A stretch of 55,646 nt of DNA, taken from the NCBI GenBank assembly GCA_024695235.1, contig JAILIP010000009.1, positions 1-55,646 of the forward strand, written 5' to 3'. The translations under genes were made by a program, and so were the position numbers. Below the pieces are notes generated by a model. The model saw only the letters and a program-made list of their open reading frames with translations. It ran no database searches and was not told where the DNA came from. The DNA comes from Bacilli bacterium (GTDB lineage: Bacteria > Bacillota_I > Bacilli_A > RFN20 > CAG-826). Shown here piece by piece: positions 1 to 7,488 of this stretch (the first letter of the stretch is position 1; each line of letters begins with the position of its first letter).

Positions 1-1
1 A

Positions 2-2608
2 GATGCTTATGGCTTAGGCAAAGAGCTCCTTGGAGGAAAGGGTGCTGGTCTTGCTGAAATGACTCACATTGGAGTCCCAATTCCAGAAGGTTTCACCATC
101 ACCACTGAAGCATGCAACCTTTACTATGATTTAGGTAAGAAGCTTCCAGAAGAATTAAAGAACGAAATCTATGCCGGTATCGCCAGAGTTGAAAAAGAAA
201 CAGGCAAAAACTTCGGCGGTTCTAGTAAACCTCTCCTTGTTTCAGTTAGATCAGGCGCTCGTGTCTCAATGCCAGGTATGATGGATACAATCCTTAACCT
301 TGGTCTTAATGACACAACAGTCGCTGCTTTAATTAAAGAAACAAATAACGAAAGATTTGCTTATGATAGCTATCGTCGTTTCATTCTCATGTTCACAAAC
401 ATCGCTAAAGGACATCCACGTACTGAGATGGACAAGATGCTTGATGAATTAAAAGAATCAAGAGGTTACAAACTTGATACTGAAGTTACTGCAGATGAAC
501 TTAAAGTATTAGTTGGTAAATATAAAGACTACTATAAGAAGACATTTGGTGAAGAATTCCCATCTGATCCAAAAGTTCAATTAATCGAAGCTGTTACAGC
601 TGTCTTCCGTTCATGGGATAACCCACGTGCTAACGTCTATCGTATGCAATACTCAATCCCATATTCCTGGGGTACAGCCGTTAACGTTCAATCAATGGCA
701 TTTGGTAACAAGGGTGAAACATCTGGTACAGGTGTTGCCTTCTCAAGAAACGCTGCTACTGGTGAAAAAGCAATCTCTGCTGAATACTTACCAAACGCAC
801 AAGGTGAAGACGTTGTTGCAGGTATTCGTACACCACTTCACATTGACGAACTCAAGAAACGTATGCCTGATGTTTACCGTCAATTCGAAGAAACAATTAA
901 GAAAATGGAACTCCATTATCGCGATATGCAAGATATGGAATTCACAGTTGAAGAAGGAAAACTTTACTTCTTACAAACACGTTCCGGTAAAAGAACACCA
1001 GCCGCTGCCTTAAAGATGGCTTGCGACATGGTCGATGAAGGTTTAATTACCGAAGAAGAAGCTGTCTTAAGAATTGATCCTGTTTCATTCGACAAACTCC
1101 TTCTCCCTAACTTTGATAAAGATGATTTAGCAAAAGCAAAATCACGTGAAATTGCTAAAGGTAACCCAGCTGGCCCAGGTGCTGGTACTGGTAAACTCGC
1201 CTTTACAGCTGAAGAAGCTGAAGCAAGACACAATGCTGGCGAAAAAGTCATCCTTGTCCGTGCTGAAACTTCTCCAGAAGACTTAATCGGTATGATCGCT
1301 TCCGAAGGTATTCTCACCAACCGTGGTGGTATGACCTCTCACGCAGCTGTCGTTGCTCGTGGTATGGGTAAATGCTGTATCACAGGTTGTGCAGCTGCCT
1401 TAATTAACGAAGAAGCTAAGACACTTACCATTAATGGTAAAGTCTACGGACCAAACGATGTTATCTCTCTTGATGGTTCAACCGGATGCGTCTATGAAGG
1501 CGACATTAAGAAAGTTGCACCAGATCTATCCAGTGGTAACTTCGGTAGACTTATGGGTTGGGTTGATAAAGCTAGAACCCTCAAAGTCAGAGCAAACGCT
1601 GATACTCCAAGAGATGCTCACCAAGCAAAACTCTTCGGTGCTCAAGGTATCGGATTATGCCGTACAGAACACATGTTCTTTGATAAAGATAAAATCTTCT
1701 CATTCCGTAAGATGATTCTTGCTGAAACAAAAGAAGAGAGAGTTGCTGCGTTAGCAGAAATCGAACCACTTCAACAAAAAGACTTCGAAGGTCTTTATGA
1801 AGAAATGGGCGAACTCAATGTTAATGTCCGCTTACTCGATCCACCTCTACACGAATTCCTCCCACAAGAAGAAGATAAGATCGAAGAACTTGCCAAAGCA
1901 ACAGGACACTCTGTTGAATTCATTCACAAACGTATTGATGATCTCCACGAATTCAACCCAATGATGGGTCACCGTGGTTGCCGTCTTGCTGTTTCATATC
2001 CAGAAATCTGTGTTATGCAAACAAACGCTATCATCAAAGCTGCATTAGCAGTTAGCAAGAGAAAAGGCATCAAGATCGAACCAGAAATCATGGTACCACT
2101 CGTACTCGAAGTCAAAGAACTTCAATTCGTTAAACGCATTATCTGTGAAACAGCCGATAAGCTCATTAAAGAAGCTGGCGTTAACATGAAGTATCACGTT
2201 GGTACAATGATTGAAATCCCGAGAGCAGCCTTACTCTCCGACGAAATCGCTAAAGAAGCTGAATTCTTCTCATTTGGTACAAATGACTTAACACAAATGA
2301 CATTTGGTTTCAGCCGTGATGATGCTTCTAAGTTCTTACCAGATTATTACGCTAATAAGATTCTTGAAGAAGATCCATTCAAGACACTTGATCAACATGG
2401 TGTTGGTAAACTCGTCGAAATGTCCGTCAGAGAAGGACGTAAGACAAGAAAAGACCTCCACATCGGTGTCTGTGGTGAAACTGGTGGCGAACCAAACTCA
2501 ATCGACTTCTACCACAAGGTCGGACTCGATTATGTCTCATGTTCACCATTCCGTGTTCCAGTTGCTCGCTTAGCTGCTGCTCAAGCTGCAATTAGAAACA
2601 GAAAATAA
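2..2608 (+). CDS. ppdK: pyruvate, phosphate dikinase (5' end cut by window edge)
   Basis: Interconverts pyruvate + ATP + Pi and PEP + AMP + PPi in the cytosol, usually in the glycolytic direction in fermenters. The frame is open from base 2, before the first ATG at 59: the residues KELLGGKGAGLAEM lie upstream of and across that ATG and match the conserved PPDK N-terminus, so about 10-20 residues are missing and the ATG at 59 is internal. About 868 residues are visible, against a usual 870-890. Domains in order are the ATP-grasp nucleotide-binding region, the phosphohistidine swivel (GGMTSHAAVVARG, catalytic His near nt 1345) and the PEP/pyruvate TIM barrel with the C-terminal active-site motif CGETGGEPNSIDF. 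A strong terminator follows at once, and the next genes are on the opposite strand. Identity is secure. Confidence 0.97.
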   Translation, partial: DAYGLGKELLGGKGAGLAEMTHIGVPIPEGFTITTEACNLYYDLGKKLPEELKNEIYAGIARVEKETGKNFGGSSKPLLVSVRSGARVSMPGMMDTILNLGLNDTTVAALIKETNNERFAYDSYRRFILMFTNIAKGHPRTEMDKMLDELKESRGYKLDTEVTADELKVLVGKYKDYYKKTFGEEFPSDPKVQLIEAVTAVFRSWDNPRANVYRMQYSIPYSWGTAVNVQSMAFGNKGETSGTGVAFSRNAATGEKAISAEYLPNAQGEDVVAGIRTPLHIDELKKRMPDVYRQFEETIKKMELHYRDMQDMEFTVEEGKLYFLQTRSGKRTPAAALKMACDMVDEGLITEEEAVLRIDPVSFDKLLLPNFDKDDLAKAKSREIAKGNPAGPGAGTGKLAFTAEEAEARHNAGEKVILVRAETSPEDLIGMIASEGILTNRGGMTSHAAVVARGMGKCCITGCAAALINEEAKTLTINGKVYGPNDVISLDGSTGCVYEGDIKKVAPDLSSGNFGRLMGWVDKARTLKVRANADTPRDAHQAKLFGAQGIGLCRTEHMFFDKDKIFSFRKMILAETKEERVAALAEIEPLQQKDFEGLYEEMGELNVNVRLLDPPLHEFLPQEEDKIEELAKATGHSVEFIHKRIDDLHEFNPMMGHRGCRLAVSYPEICVMQTNAIIKAALAVSKRKGIKIEPEIMVPLVLEVKELQFVKRIICETADKLIKEAGVNMKYHVGTMIEIPRAALLSDEIAKEAEFFSFGTNDLTQMTFGFSRDDASKFLPDYYANKILEEDPFKTLDQHGVGKLVEMSVREGRKTRKDLHIGVCGETGGEPNSIDFYHKVGLDYVSCSPFRVPVARLAAAQAAIRNRK

Positions 2609-2625
2609 TCTTTGATTATATTAAA

Positions 2626-2655
2626 AGGTCTCGTGGTTATCCACGGGACTTTTTT
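2626..2655. terminator. bidirectional intrinsic terminator, ppdK / hepT
   Basis: Stem GTCTCGTGG / CCACGGGAC (one wobble pair) with loop TTAT, followed by six T on the plus strand and flanked by A-rich sequence on the other side. It separates ppdK from the convergent hepT gene, whose stop codon lies in the T-tract. Confidence 0.85.
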
Positions 2656-2998
2656 ATGCAACGATATTCTTCTTTATTGATAAGAATTGCTCTTTTAATA
2701 TAGGTAAATCCTTAGTTGCTGTTTCATATACTTCTTTTGCATCGACTCTATGGTATACATGAACAATCAGATTTCTCATTTTTCGCGCAGCACCCCAAGG
2801 CAAATCAGGATATTTTGCTTTTAATTCAGTTTCCAATTTATTCATTTGCTCACCGATTTGTGAAATAGAAAAACATGTCGCTCTAACAAGGAGATCCGAT
2901 TTAGCAAATTCGTCAAAAGTAAGATTGTTCAAATCGTTTTCGATTACTGATATTTGTTTTAAAAGTGAATCAATTCTAAATTCTATGAATTTATCCAT
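2654..2998 (-). CDS. HepT-like (DUF86) toxin / RNase-fold protein
   Basis: A 114-residue all-helical protein of the HepT/DUF86 family. The family signature RX4HXY is intact as R75, H80 and Y82 (RNLIVHVY). In characterised HepT-MntA pairs HepT is a HEPN-fold RNase toxin, and MntA silences it by AMPylating the Tyr of this motif. The gene lies downstream of, and overlaps by 8 bp, an MntA-type nucleotidyltransferase gene on the same strand, the usual toxin-antitoxin layout with translational coupling. Family assignment rests on motif, length and partner. Toxicity is inferred from the family. The gene probably relies on the promoter in front of the partner gene. Confidence 0.85.
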   Translation of the reverse strand: MDKFIEFRIDSLLKQISVIENDLNNLTFDEFAKSDLLVRATCFSISQIGEQMNKLETELKAKYPDLPWGAARKMRNLIVHVYHRVDAKEVYETATKDLPILKEQFLSIKKNIVA

Positions 2999-3461
2999 AA
3001 ATTTTGATTCCCTCTGTTAATAAGTTTTCTAAGAAATCTTCACTTTCAACAACTTGTCTATGTGTTTGCAAATCCACCGGCTTTTTTAAAACATCTTCTA
3101 ACTCGGCGGCTAGTTGATAGAATCTCATTCCGGTTGGTGGGCAAACTACTAATATATCTATATCACTATCTTTTGTGGCTTGATTGCGTGCATAGCTCCC
3201 AAAAAGATAAGCGCACTTAACTTCGGGATATTTAGAAAAGACCTCTTCACATTTTTGTTTTATATATCTTTTTCCATAAACTACATTTGTGCCGTCAAAA
3301 ATACCCATCTCTTTTAAAGTGTTGTAAAGATGCTCATATGTATCGTTTTTAACACTAGTTTCTTCGTAGGTTTGATATGTTCTACGCGAAACACCACACA
3401 AATTTGCAGCTTGTGTTTGAGTGATGCCTAGTTCTTTTCTTAACTTTTGTATATCTCTCAT
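2991..3461 (-). CDS. HTH-MntA fusion: Xre-type HTH plus minimal nucleotidyltransferase (antitoxin)
   Basis: A 156-residue protein with two parts. Residues 1-55 form an Xre/Cro-like helix-turn-helix (LRKELGITQTQAANLCGVSR). Residues 65-156 form a minimal nucleotidyltransferase with the GSX10DXD signature intact (G88-S89, D100, D102; GSYARNQATKDSDID). The MntA family AMPylates HepT toxins. Most MntA proteins have no DNA-binding head, so this one may combine toxin modification with repression of its own operon. A 20-bp inverted repeat lies between the -35 and -10 elements of its promoter and is a good operator candidate. The -10 ends 6 bp before the ATG, so the mRNA is probably leaderless. Overlaps hepT by 8 bp. 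Confidence 0.85.
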   Translation of the reverse strand: MRDIQKLRKELGITQTQAANLCGVSRRTYQTYEETSVKNDTYEHLYNTLKEMGIFDGTNVVYGKRYIKQKCEEVFSKYPEVKCAYLFGSYARNQATKDSDIDILVVCPPTGMRFYQLAAELEDVLKKPVDLQTHRQVVESEDFLENLLTEGIKIYG

Positions 3462-3467
3462 GTCTAT

Positions 3468-3496
3468 ATTATACCTGCGCTTTTAGAAATGCGCAA
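3468..3496 (-). promoter_or_regulatory. promoter of the HTH-MntA/hepT operon with embedded 20-bp operator
   Basis: Reading the minus strand: -35 TTGCGC (3496-3491), 17-bp spacer, perfect -10 TATAAT (3473-3468), then 6 nt and the ATG at 3461, so transcription should start at the start codon. The spacer region holds an inverted repeat at 3476-3495, TGCGC...GCGCA with a near-symmetric TTT/AAA core. It overlaps the -35 and sits where a bound repressor would block RNA polymerase. The HTH of the first gene product is the likely ligand (inference). Confidence 0.75.
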
Positions 3497-3508
3497 TATG
3501 TATTTATA

Positions 3509-3537
3509 TTGTTATTATGGTGTTTATACCATATACT
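3509..3537 (+). promoter_or_regulatory. promoter of the DUF2442-HTH gene (leaderless)
   Basis: -35 TTGTTA (3509-3514), 17-bp spacer, -10 TATACT (3532-3537). The predicted start of transcription, 7 nt downstream, is the A of the ATG at 3544. No Shine-Dalgarno sequence precedes that ATG. This also shows that the longer frame beginning at 3517 runs through the promoter and is not the real start. Confidence 0.75.
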
Positions 3538-3543
3538 ATAAAT

Positions 3544-4002
3544 ATGAATGTTAAAGCTAATTCAGTTAAATTCTTAGATGGTGTAAAACTTGAGGTCACA
3601 TACATTGATGGCAAAGTTATCCTTTTCGATATGTCTTCAATGTACAAAAAATATCCTCAATTAAAAGCACTAGAAAATAGAGAACTTTTTGAATCTGGCC
3701 ATTTAGATGTCGGCGGTTATGGAATTGTGTGGAACAACGAATTAGATTTTGATGCACAAAGCATCTATGAATCAGGAAAACTCGTTAATGTTGTTCCGAC
3801 CAATATCAACGAACAATTAGGATATCAAATTGCAAAAGCTAGAGAAGTAAGAAATATGACACAAAGTGAATTAGCAAAACTTTCAGGTGTTGATCAAGCA
3901 GATATTTCCAAGCTCGAAAGAGGGCAAGGAAATCCATCCGCTCAAAAAATTGAAAAAATTCTTCACGGATTAAACGCATCAATCAAGATCACGATAACAT
4001 AA
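3544..4002 (+). CDS. DUF2442-HTH protein, antitoxin/regulator-like
   Basis: About 152 residues. The N-terminal 80 or so resemble DUF2442 (a VTYIDGKVILFDMSSM-like start and a YGIVWNNELDFDAQSIYE-like end). The C-terminal 65 form an Xre-type HTH (MTQSELAKLSGVDQADISKL). DUF2442 proteins are often the antitoxin-side partner of DUF4160 proteins, but no DUF4160 gene is present here, so this copy is orphaned or acts only as a DNA-binding regulator. I place the start at 3544 because the promoter's -10 lies within the longer frame from 3517. Divergent from the HTH-MntA/hepT pair with an 82-bp gap, so cross-regulation is plausible. A terminator follows. Confidence 0.75.
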   Translation: MNVKANSVKFLDGVKLEVTYIDGKVILFDMSSMYKKYPQLKALENRELFESGHLDVGGYGIVWNNELDFDAQSIYESGKLVNVVPTNINEQLGYQIAKAREVRNMTQSELAKLSGVDQADISKLERGQGNPSAQKIEKILHGLNASIKITIT

Positions 4003-4031
4003 AAATGGATTTGATGGGTTATGGGTATTAT

Positions 4032-4056
4032 AAAAGCCCTTGTTCGAGGGCTTTTT
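4032..4056. terminator. bidirectional intrinsic terminator
   Basis: Perfect stem AAAAGCCCT / AGGGCTTTT with loop TGTTCG, A-rich on the left and T-rich on the right. It ends the DUF2442-HTH gene on the plus strand and the 4059-5179 unit on the minus strand. Confidence 0.9.
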
Positions 4057-4058
4057 AT

Positions 4059-4334
4059 TTACTCATTTTCGTTATTTTGATTATTAAGCAATGCAACCGA
4101 ATCAAAGTGCAAATCATTTGACGGAGATACGTAACCTCCAACATTATCATCAATAATAATATCGTAGTTATCTTCTATATATCCTACATATTGACCTTGA
4201 ATATATATTTCTCCATCACTAGAAAGAGAGCCAAACTTATGACCATTAGCATACATATCTCCACTAGGAGCAATATATCCTACTAATTCGTCGTCTATAT
4301 ATACGTTTTTACCATAGCATTCTATGAATATCAT
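4059..4334 (-). CDS. small beta-repeat protein, function unknown
   Basis: 91 residues; not recognised. The sequence is built of roughly three repeats of about 22 residues with the pattern D-(D/G)-x-(L/Y)-V-G-Y-I-x4-(G/Y)-D-(M/I)-Y/I (for example ELVGYIAPSGDMYANG, then QYVGYIEDNYDIIIDD, then VGGYVSPSNDLHFDS). This suggests short beta-hairpin units. It has no signal peptide, membrane segment or cysteine pair, and it is acidic. Its ATG overlaps the TGA of the upstream acetyltransferase-domain gene (ATGA at 4334-4331), so the two are translationally coupled and probably act together. It is a real gene by its coupling, its composition and the terminator directly downstream. Confidence 0.7.
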   Translation of the reverse strand: MIFIECYGKNVYIDDELVGYIAPSGDMYANGHKFGSLSSDGEIYIQGQYVGYIEDNYDIIIDDNVGGYVSPSNDLHFDSVALLNNQNNENE

Positions 4335-5179
4335 TTTTGTGATGCTTCTTTCTTTGCGCGTGCACGATTTTTAATTATATGAGAATATCCCGCGCGATTT
4401 TCTTGTTTTGCGCGTGCGATAGCAAGTTCATCTTTCTTAACATCTTTAGTGATAACTCCGCCTGCTGCGACAAACGCTTCATCTTCAACAGTGATAGGTG
4501 CAATTAGAATGCTACCAGAACCGATGAATACATCTTTCCCGATTGTGGTTCTAGATTTATTATATCCATCATAATTAGCAGTGATGGTTCCACAGCCAAT
4601 ATTGGTACGTTCTCCAATTTCGCAATCACCTAGATATGTTAAGTGAGCAGATTTAGCACCTTCATGTAAATGTGCACCTTTCATTTCAACAAAGTTACCT
4701 ACTCTAGAATTGTTTTCAACGTAGCTATGTCCTCTCATTCTTGCAAAAGGACCAACTTGGTTTTTATTTCCAATCTTTGAATCTACAAGATGTGACATAA
4801 TAACCGAGTTATCATCTCCGATATCCATATTTTCAAGATATGAATTAGGACCAATTATATTTCTTTTACCAATGTGACACTTTCCTTCAATAACTGTGTT
4901 TGGTTTTATAACTGTTCCAGCTTCTATTTCAACATCTTTTCCAATGTATGTATTATTAGGGTCTTCAATAATTACTCCGTTAAGGATGTGTTTACGATTT
5001 ATTTTTTGTCTAAGATCTTTTGATTCATTAATTTCTTCGTTTTCTTCTAAACCAGAAAGTAAAGAAGCAATGATTTTAGATTTAGAAACCTTTTCTTTTT
5101 TAGACAATGCTTCTAAATACTCAAATTGAGCTTTTGAAAGGGTAATTTTAATATCTTTGTTGTTTTCGTTAATTGCCAT
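4331..5179 (-). CDS. GlmU acetyltransferase domain with N-terminal ribbon-helix-helix-like head
   Basis: 282 residues. From about residue 57 the protein matches the C-terminal half of GlmU (LNGVIIEDPNNTYIG, GPFARMRGH, GNFVEMKGAHL, HLTYLGDCEIG, NIGCGTITANYDG, IAPITV). This is the left-handed beta-helix that acetylates glucosamine-1-phosphate with acetyl-CoA. The catalytic His of HLTYLG, the Lys of VEMK and the NYDG loop are conserved. The 230-residue uridylyltransferase half is missing. In its place residues 9-45 (IKITLSKAQFEYLEALSKKE, then VSKSKIIASLL) look like a CopG/Arc ribbon-helix-helix. The gene follows ispE, close to glmU's ancestral position in Bacillota, so it is probably the native glmU reshaped. 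Shine-Dalgarno GTAGGAG. The product may make GlcNAc-1-P, with UDP transfer supplied by another enzyme (inference). Confidence 0.85.
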   Translation of the reverse strand: MAINENNKDIKITLSKAQFEYLEALSKKEKVSKSKIIASLLSGLEENEEINESKDLRQKINRKHILNGVIIEDPNNTYIGKDVEIEAGTVIKPNTVIEGKCHIGKRNIIGPNSYLENMDIGDDNSVIMSHLVDSKIGNKNQVGPFARMRGHSYVENNSRVGNFVEMKGAHLHEGAKSAHLTYLGDCEIGERTNIGCGTITANYDGYNKSRTTIGKDVFIGSGSILIAPITVEDEAFVAAGGVITKDVKKDELAIARAKQENRAGYSHIIKNRARAKKEASQK

Positions 5180-5249
5180 AAGGTATCACTCCTACAAATT
5201 AAGTTTCACACTTAGTGGGACATTTTACAAGTATTTAGTTATTTTAGGT

Positions 5250-5272
5250 AAAAGAAAAAGACCTTGCGGTCT
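5250..5272 (-). terminator. intrinsic terminator after ispE
   Basis: On the minus strand, stem AGACC / GGTCT closed by a GCAA (GNRA) tetraloop, followed by TTTTCTTTT. The stem overlaps the ispE stop codon. It separates the mnmE-ispE operon from the GlmU-domain unit. Confidence 0.8.
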
Positions 5273-6125
5273 ATTTTTCTATTAAGGTTTTTGTGAGGTA
5301 AACTTCTAAGCCTTTTTTCTCGTATTTACGATATAAGGCTTTCATCATATTGTGATCAGTAGATAAGGCATATACTGCCGAGCCACTTCCTGACATCATC
5401 ACCATCTTGAGTCCGTCTTTTCTAAGCATGTCTTTAACATCTTGAATTTCCGGAACCATTTGAAGTGATGCTTTTTCAAGAGAATTGAACATTGATTCTG
5501 CAAGTTTATCATCATCACCTTTTTCTAAGGCAGAGACAACAGCATCTACATCACCATGGTCAAGTTCAAGGGTGTCTGCTTTTTCAAATACACGTTTGGT
5601 TGATAATCCTCTTTCAGGTTTAATAATCAAAACATAGTATTGGTGTTTAAGTTTAATAGGTGTGAGTTCTTCTCCAATGCCTTTAACTAAGGCTGGTTTG
5701 TTATACAAACAGAATGGAACATCTGCACCTATTGTTTTACCAATCTCATTTAACTCGTCTTTACCAATTTTAAGTTTGAGCATTTGATTGAACGCTCTAA
5801 GAGTTGCAGCAGCATTAGATGAACCACCACCAAGTCCAGCAGAGATGGGAATTTCTTTATGAACTTTGATGTTATAGTTTTGTTTGAAGTGATATAACTC
5901 TCTAAGCTTGCTAATTGTTGTATTGATTAAGTTATACTTTGTTTCTTGTAGTTCGACATGATCACATGTGACGTATGAATCACGTAAGCCAAAAACACTT
6001 TCAATTTCGATGGTGTCATGAAGCTCTAGTGGCAGCATTACCATTACGAGTTCATGATATCCGTCATCTCTTTTTGAAATTACGTCTAGATATACATTTA
6101 TTTTTGCATATGCTTTGACTATCAT
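5271..6125 (-). CDS. ispE: 4-diphosphocytidyl-2-C-methyl-D-erythritol kinase
   Basis: GHMP kinase of the MEP (non-mevalonate) isoprenoid pathway. It phosphorylates CDP-methylerythritol at the 2-hydroxyl with ATP. At 284 residues it is the normal length. Visible are the substrate-binding K8 (AKIN), the DDGYHEL motif at 20-26, the GHMP ATP loop PISAGLGGGSSNAA at 93-106 and the catalytic Asp in GADVPF (D135). It follows rsmA with a 9-bp gap and has GAGGT as Shine-Dalgarno. The order rsmA-ispE-glmU echoes Bacillus, with the spore-related genes that normally lie between absent. It shows that the organism makes isoprenoids by the MEP route. Confidence 0.96.
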   Translation of the reverse strand: MIVKAYAKINVYLDVISKRDDGYHELVMVMLPLELHDTIEIESVFGLRDSYVTCDHVELQETKYNLINTTISKLRELYHFKQNYNIKVHKEIPISAGLGGGSSNAAATLRAFNQMLKLKIGKDELNEIGKTIGADVPFCLYNKPALVKGIGEELTPIKLKHQYYVLIIKPERGLSTKRVFEKADTLELDHGDVDAVVSALEKGDDDKLAESMFNSLEKASLQMVPEIQDVKDMLRKDGLKMVMMSGSGSAVYALSTDHNMMKALYRKYEKKGLEVYLTKTLIEK

Positions 6126-6134
6126 ATTTGACCT

Positions 6135-6956
6135 CTACAATATTTTAGTGATGAAGTCATTAGACTTCAATATATTTAATACATCAATGTAAAAATTAAT
6201 ATCTAACTGCTCAGGTCTTTTGAGTTCTGAGACATTTAATTTTTGAAGGATATCTAAAGATATCTCTTTGCTATTAGTGACATTACTTAAGCAATTGAGA
6301 ATTGTTTTTCTTTTGTGAAGGAATATCTTACACATGAGCTTGTATAATGCTTTGTTATCTTCGTTTTTGATATTCTCATTCGGAATCAATGTGAAATATG
6401 TTGAATCAACATGTGGGATTGGAGCAAAAGAATTTCTTCCAACTGTTTTTGATGATGTAATTTTTGTGACGTAGTGCAAAAGAAGAGATAAAGGTGATAC
6501 TTCTTTTTTATCAATAAGCTTTTGATACACTTCTTTTTGAGTCATCAAAGTTATCACGGTTGCATTTTTGGCATTGAGCAACAAATATTCAATGATTCCA
6601 CTTGTAATGTAGTACGGAAGATTACCAATTATTTTTGTGTATCCACTTAAATCGGCTTTTAAAATATTTTGTCTAGCGATTTCAATATTTGGGCATTTAC
6701 CAAATTCTTCATTTAGGATGTTGATCATTCTTTCATCAACGTCAATGAGTGTGCATTTTGCATCACTTTTACTTAAATAATATGAAAGTGAACCAATACC
6801 AGCGCCTATTTCAAGCACTTTATCTTCTTTTGTTAAAGAAAGAGTTGAAACAATTGCATTTGCAACATCTTCATCAATCAAAAAATTCTGACCAAGTGAT
6901 TTATTGGCGATGAATTTATATGATTTAACATGTTCGAAGAATTCGTTATCTTTCAT
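6135..6956 (-). CDS. rsmA: 16S rRNA (A1518/A1519) dimethyladenosine transferase
   Basis: KsgA/RsmA dimethylates two adjacent adenosines in the helix 45 loop of 16S rRNA late in 30S assembly, using S-adenosylmethionine. At 273 residues it has the family's usual length. It has the N-terminal KSLGQNFLID signature (about 19-28), the SAM motif VLEIGAGIG (about 47-55) and the catalytic NLPYYIT motif (112-118). It overlaps rnmV by 11 bp and leads into ispE, so it lies inside the mnmE-tatD-rnmV-rsmA-ispE transcription unit. Shine-Dalgarno GAAGGAAT. Confidence 0.96.
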   Translation of the reverse strand: MKDNEFFEHVKSYKFIANKSLGQNFLIDEDVANAIVSTLSLTKEDKVLEIGAGIGSLSYYLSKSDAKCTLIDVDERMINILNEEFGKCPNIEIARQNILKADLSGYTKIIGNLPYYITSGIIEYLLLNAKNATVITLMTQKEVYQKLIDKKEVSPLSLLLHYVTKITSSKTVGRNSFAPIPHVDSTYFTLIPNENIKNEDNKALYKLMCKIFLHKRKTILNCLSNVTNSKEISLDILQKLNVSELKRPEQLDINFYIDVLNILKSNDFITKIL

Positions 6957-7488
6957 TTATAATTCCTTCAAGTTTTTCTTTATCAATTTCAAGTGAGTTA
7001 AGTCTTTTTAATAGTGTCTTTGCATTCACATAACCTAGATTTAATTTTTTAGATACTTTTTCTCTAAGTTCTTTTGAGTTTTTATCTCCACATAGTCCTA
7101 GTTGATATAACTCAGGCATAGTGATTGAGACTTTTTCGCTTCTTTTATTCACAAAGTAGCATTTTAATGAGCGTTTTATTTCATCAATGTCGCATTCAGC
7201 CACTCCGACTTTATTATTTTTAACAGCATATTTCTTTTCAATGAAGCAATGTTTGAGATTCGGGATATTTTCATCAAGAATGTCTCTAATTCTTTTGCCT
7301 GGAGAATCAGGATCAGTTAGAACAATGATATCTTTTCTATTTCTTTGTGCTTCTTTTAGATATTCAATTGTTTCGTTTGGAACATCTGATCCGTTTGTGG
7401 TGACAAATTCACAATCGAAATACGCACTTAGATAAGAGACATCACTTTTGCCTTCTACAACAAGGATTGAATCTAATTTTTCTTTCAT
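6946..7488 (-). CDS. rnmV: ribonuclease M5
   Basis: Toprim-domain nuclease that trims the 5S rRNA precursor on pre-50S particles. 180 residues. The Toprim Glu is in VVEGKSDVSYL (about 11-20) and the acidic DxD motif in LTDPDSPGKRIR (about 57-68). The C-terminal part carries the family's NAKTLLKRLN-like helix. It overlaps tatD upstream by 4 bp and rsmA downstream by 11 bp. The tatD-rnmV-rsmA order is conserved across Bacillota, which supports the call. Confidence 0.95.
   Translation of the reverse strand: MKEKLDSILVVEGKSDVSYLSAYFDCEFVTTNGSDVPNETIEYLKEAQRNRKDIIVLTDPDSPGKRIRDILDENIPNLKHCFIEKKYAVKNNKVGVAECDIDEIKRSLKCYFVNKRSEKVSITMPELYQLGLCGDKNSKELREKVSKKLNLGYVNAKTLLKRLNSLEIDKEKLEGIINER

Noticed and set aside
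964-1320. Minus-strand 118-residue open frame inside ppdK
   Set aside because: It is a shadow of a well-conserved gene, with no ribosome site and no recognisable protein features.
2637-2645. DnaA-box-like TTATCCACG after ppdK
   Set aside because: It is one mismatch from the box but forms the loop and right arm of the ppdK terminator and stands alone, 10 kb from the origin.
3517-3543. Upstream start for the DUF2442-HTH gene
   Set aside because: These nine codons contain the promoter's -10 and part of the spacer; no family residues match.
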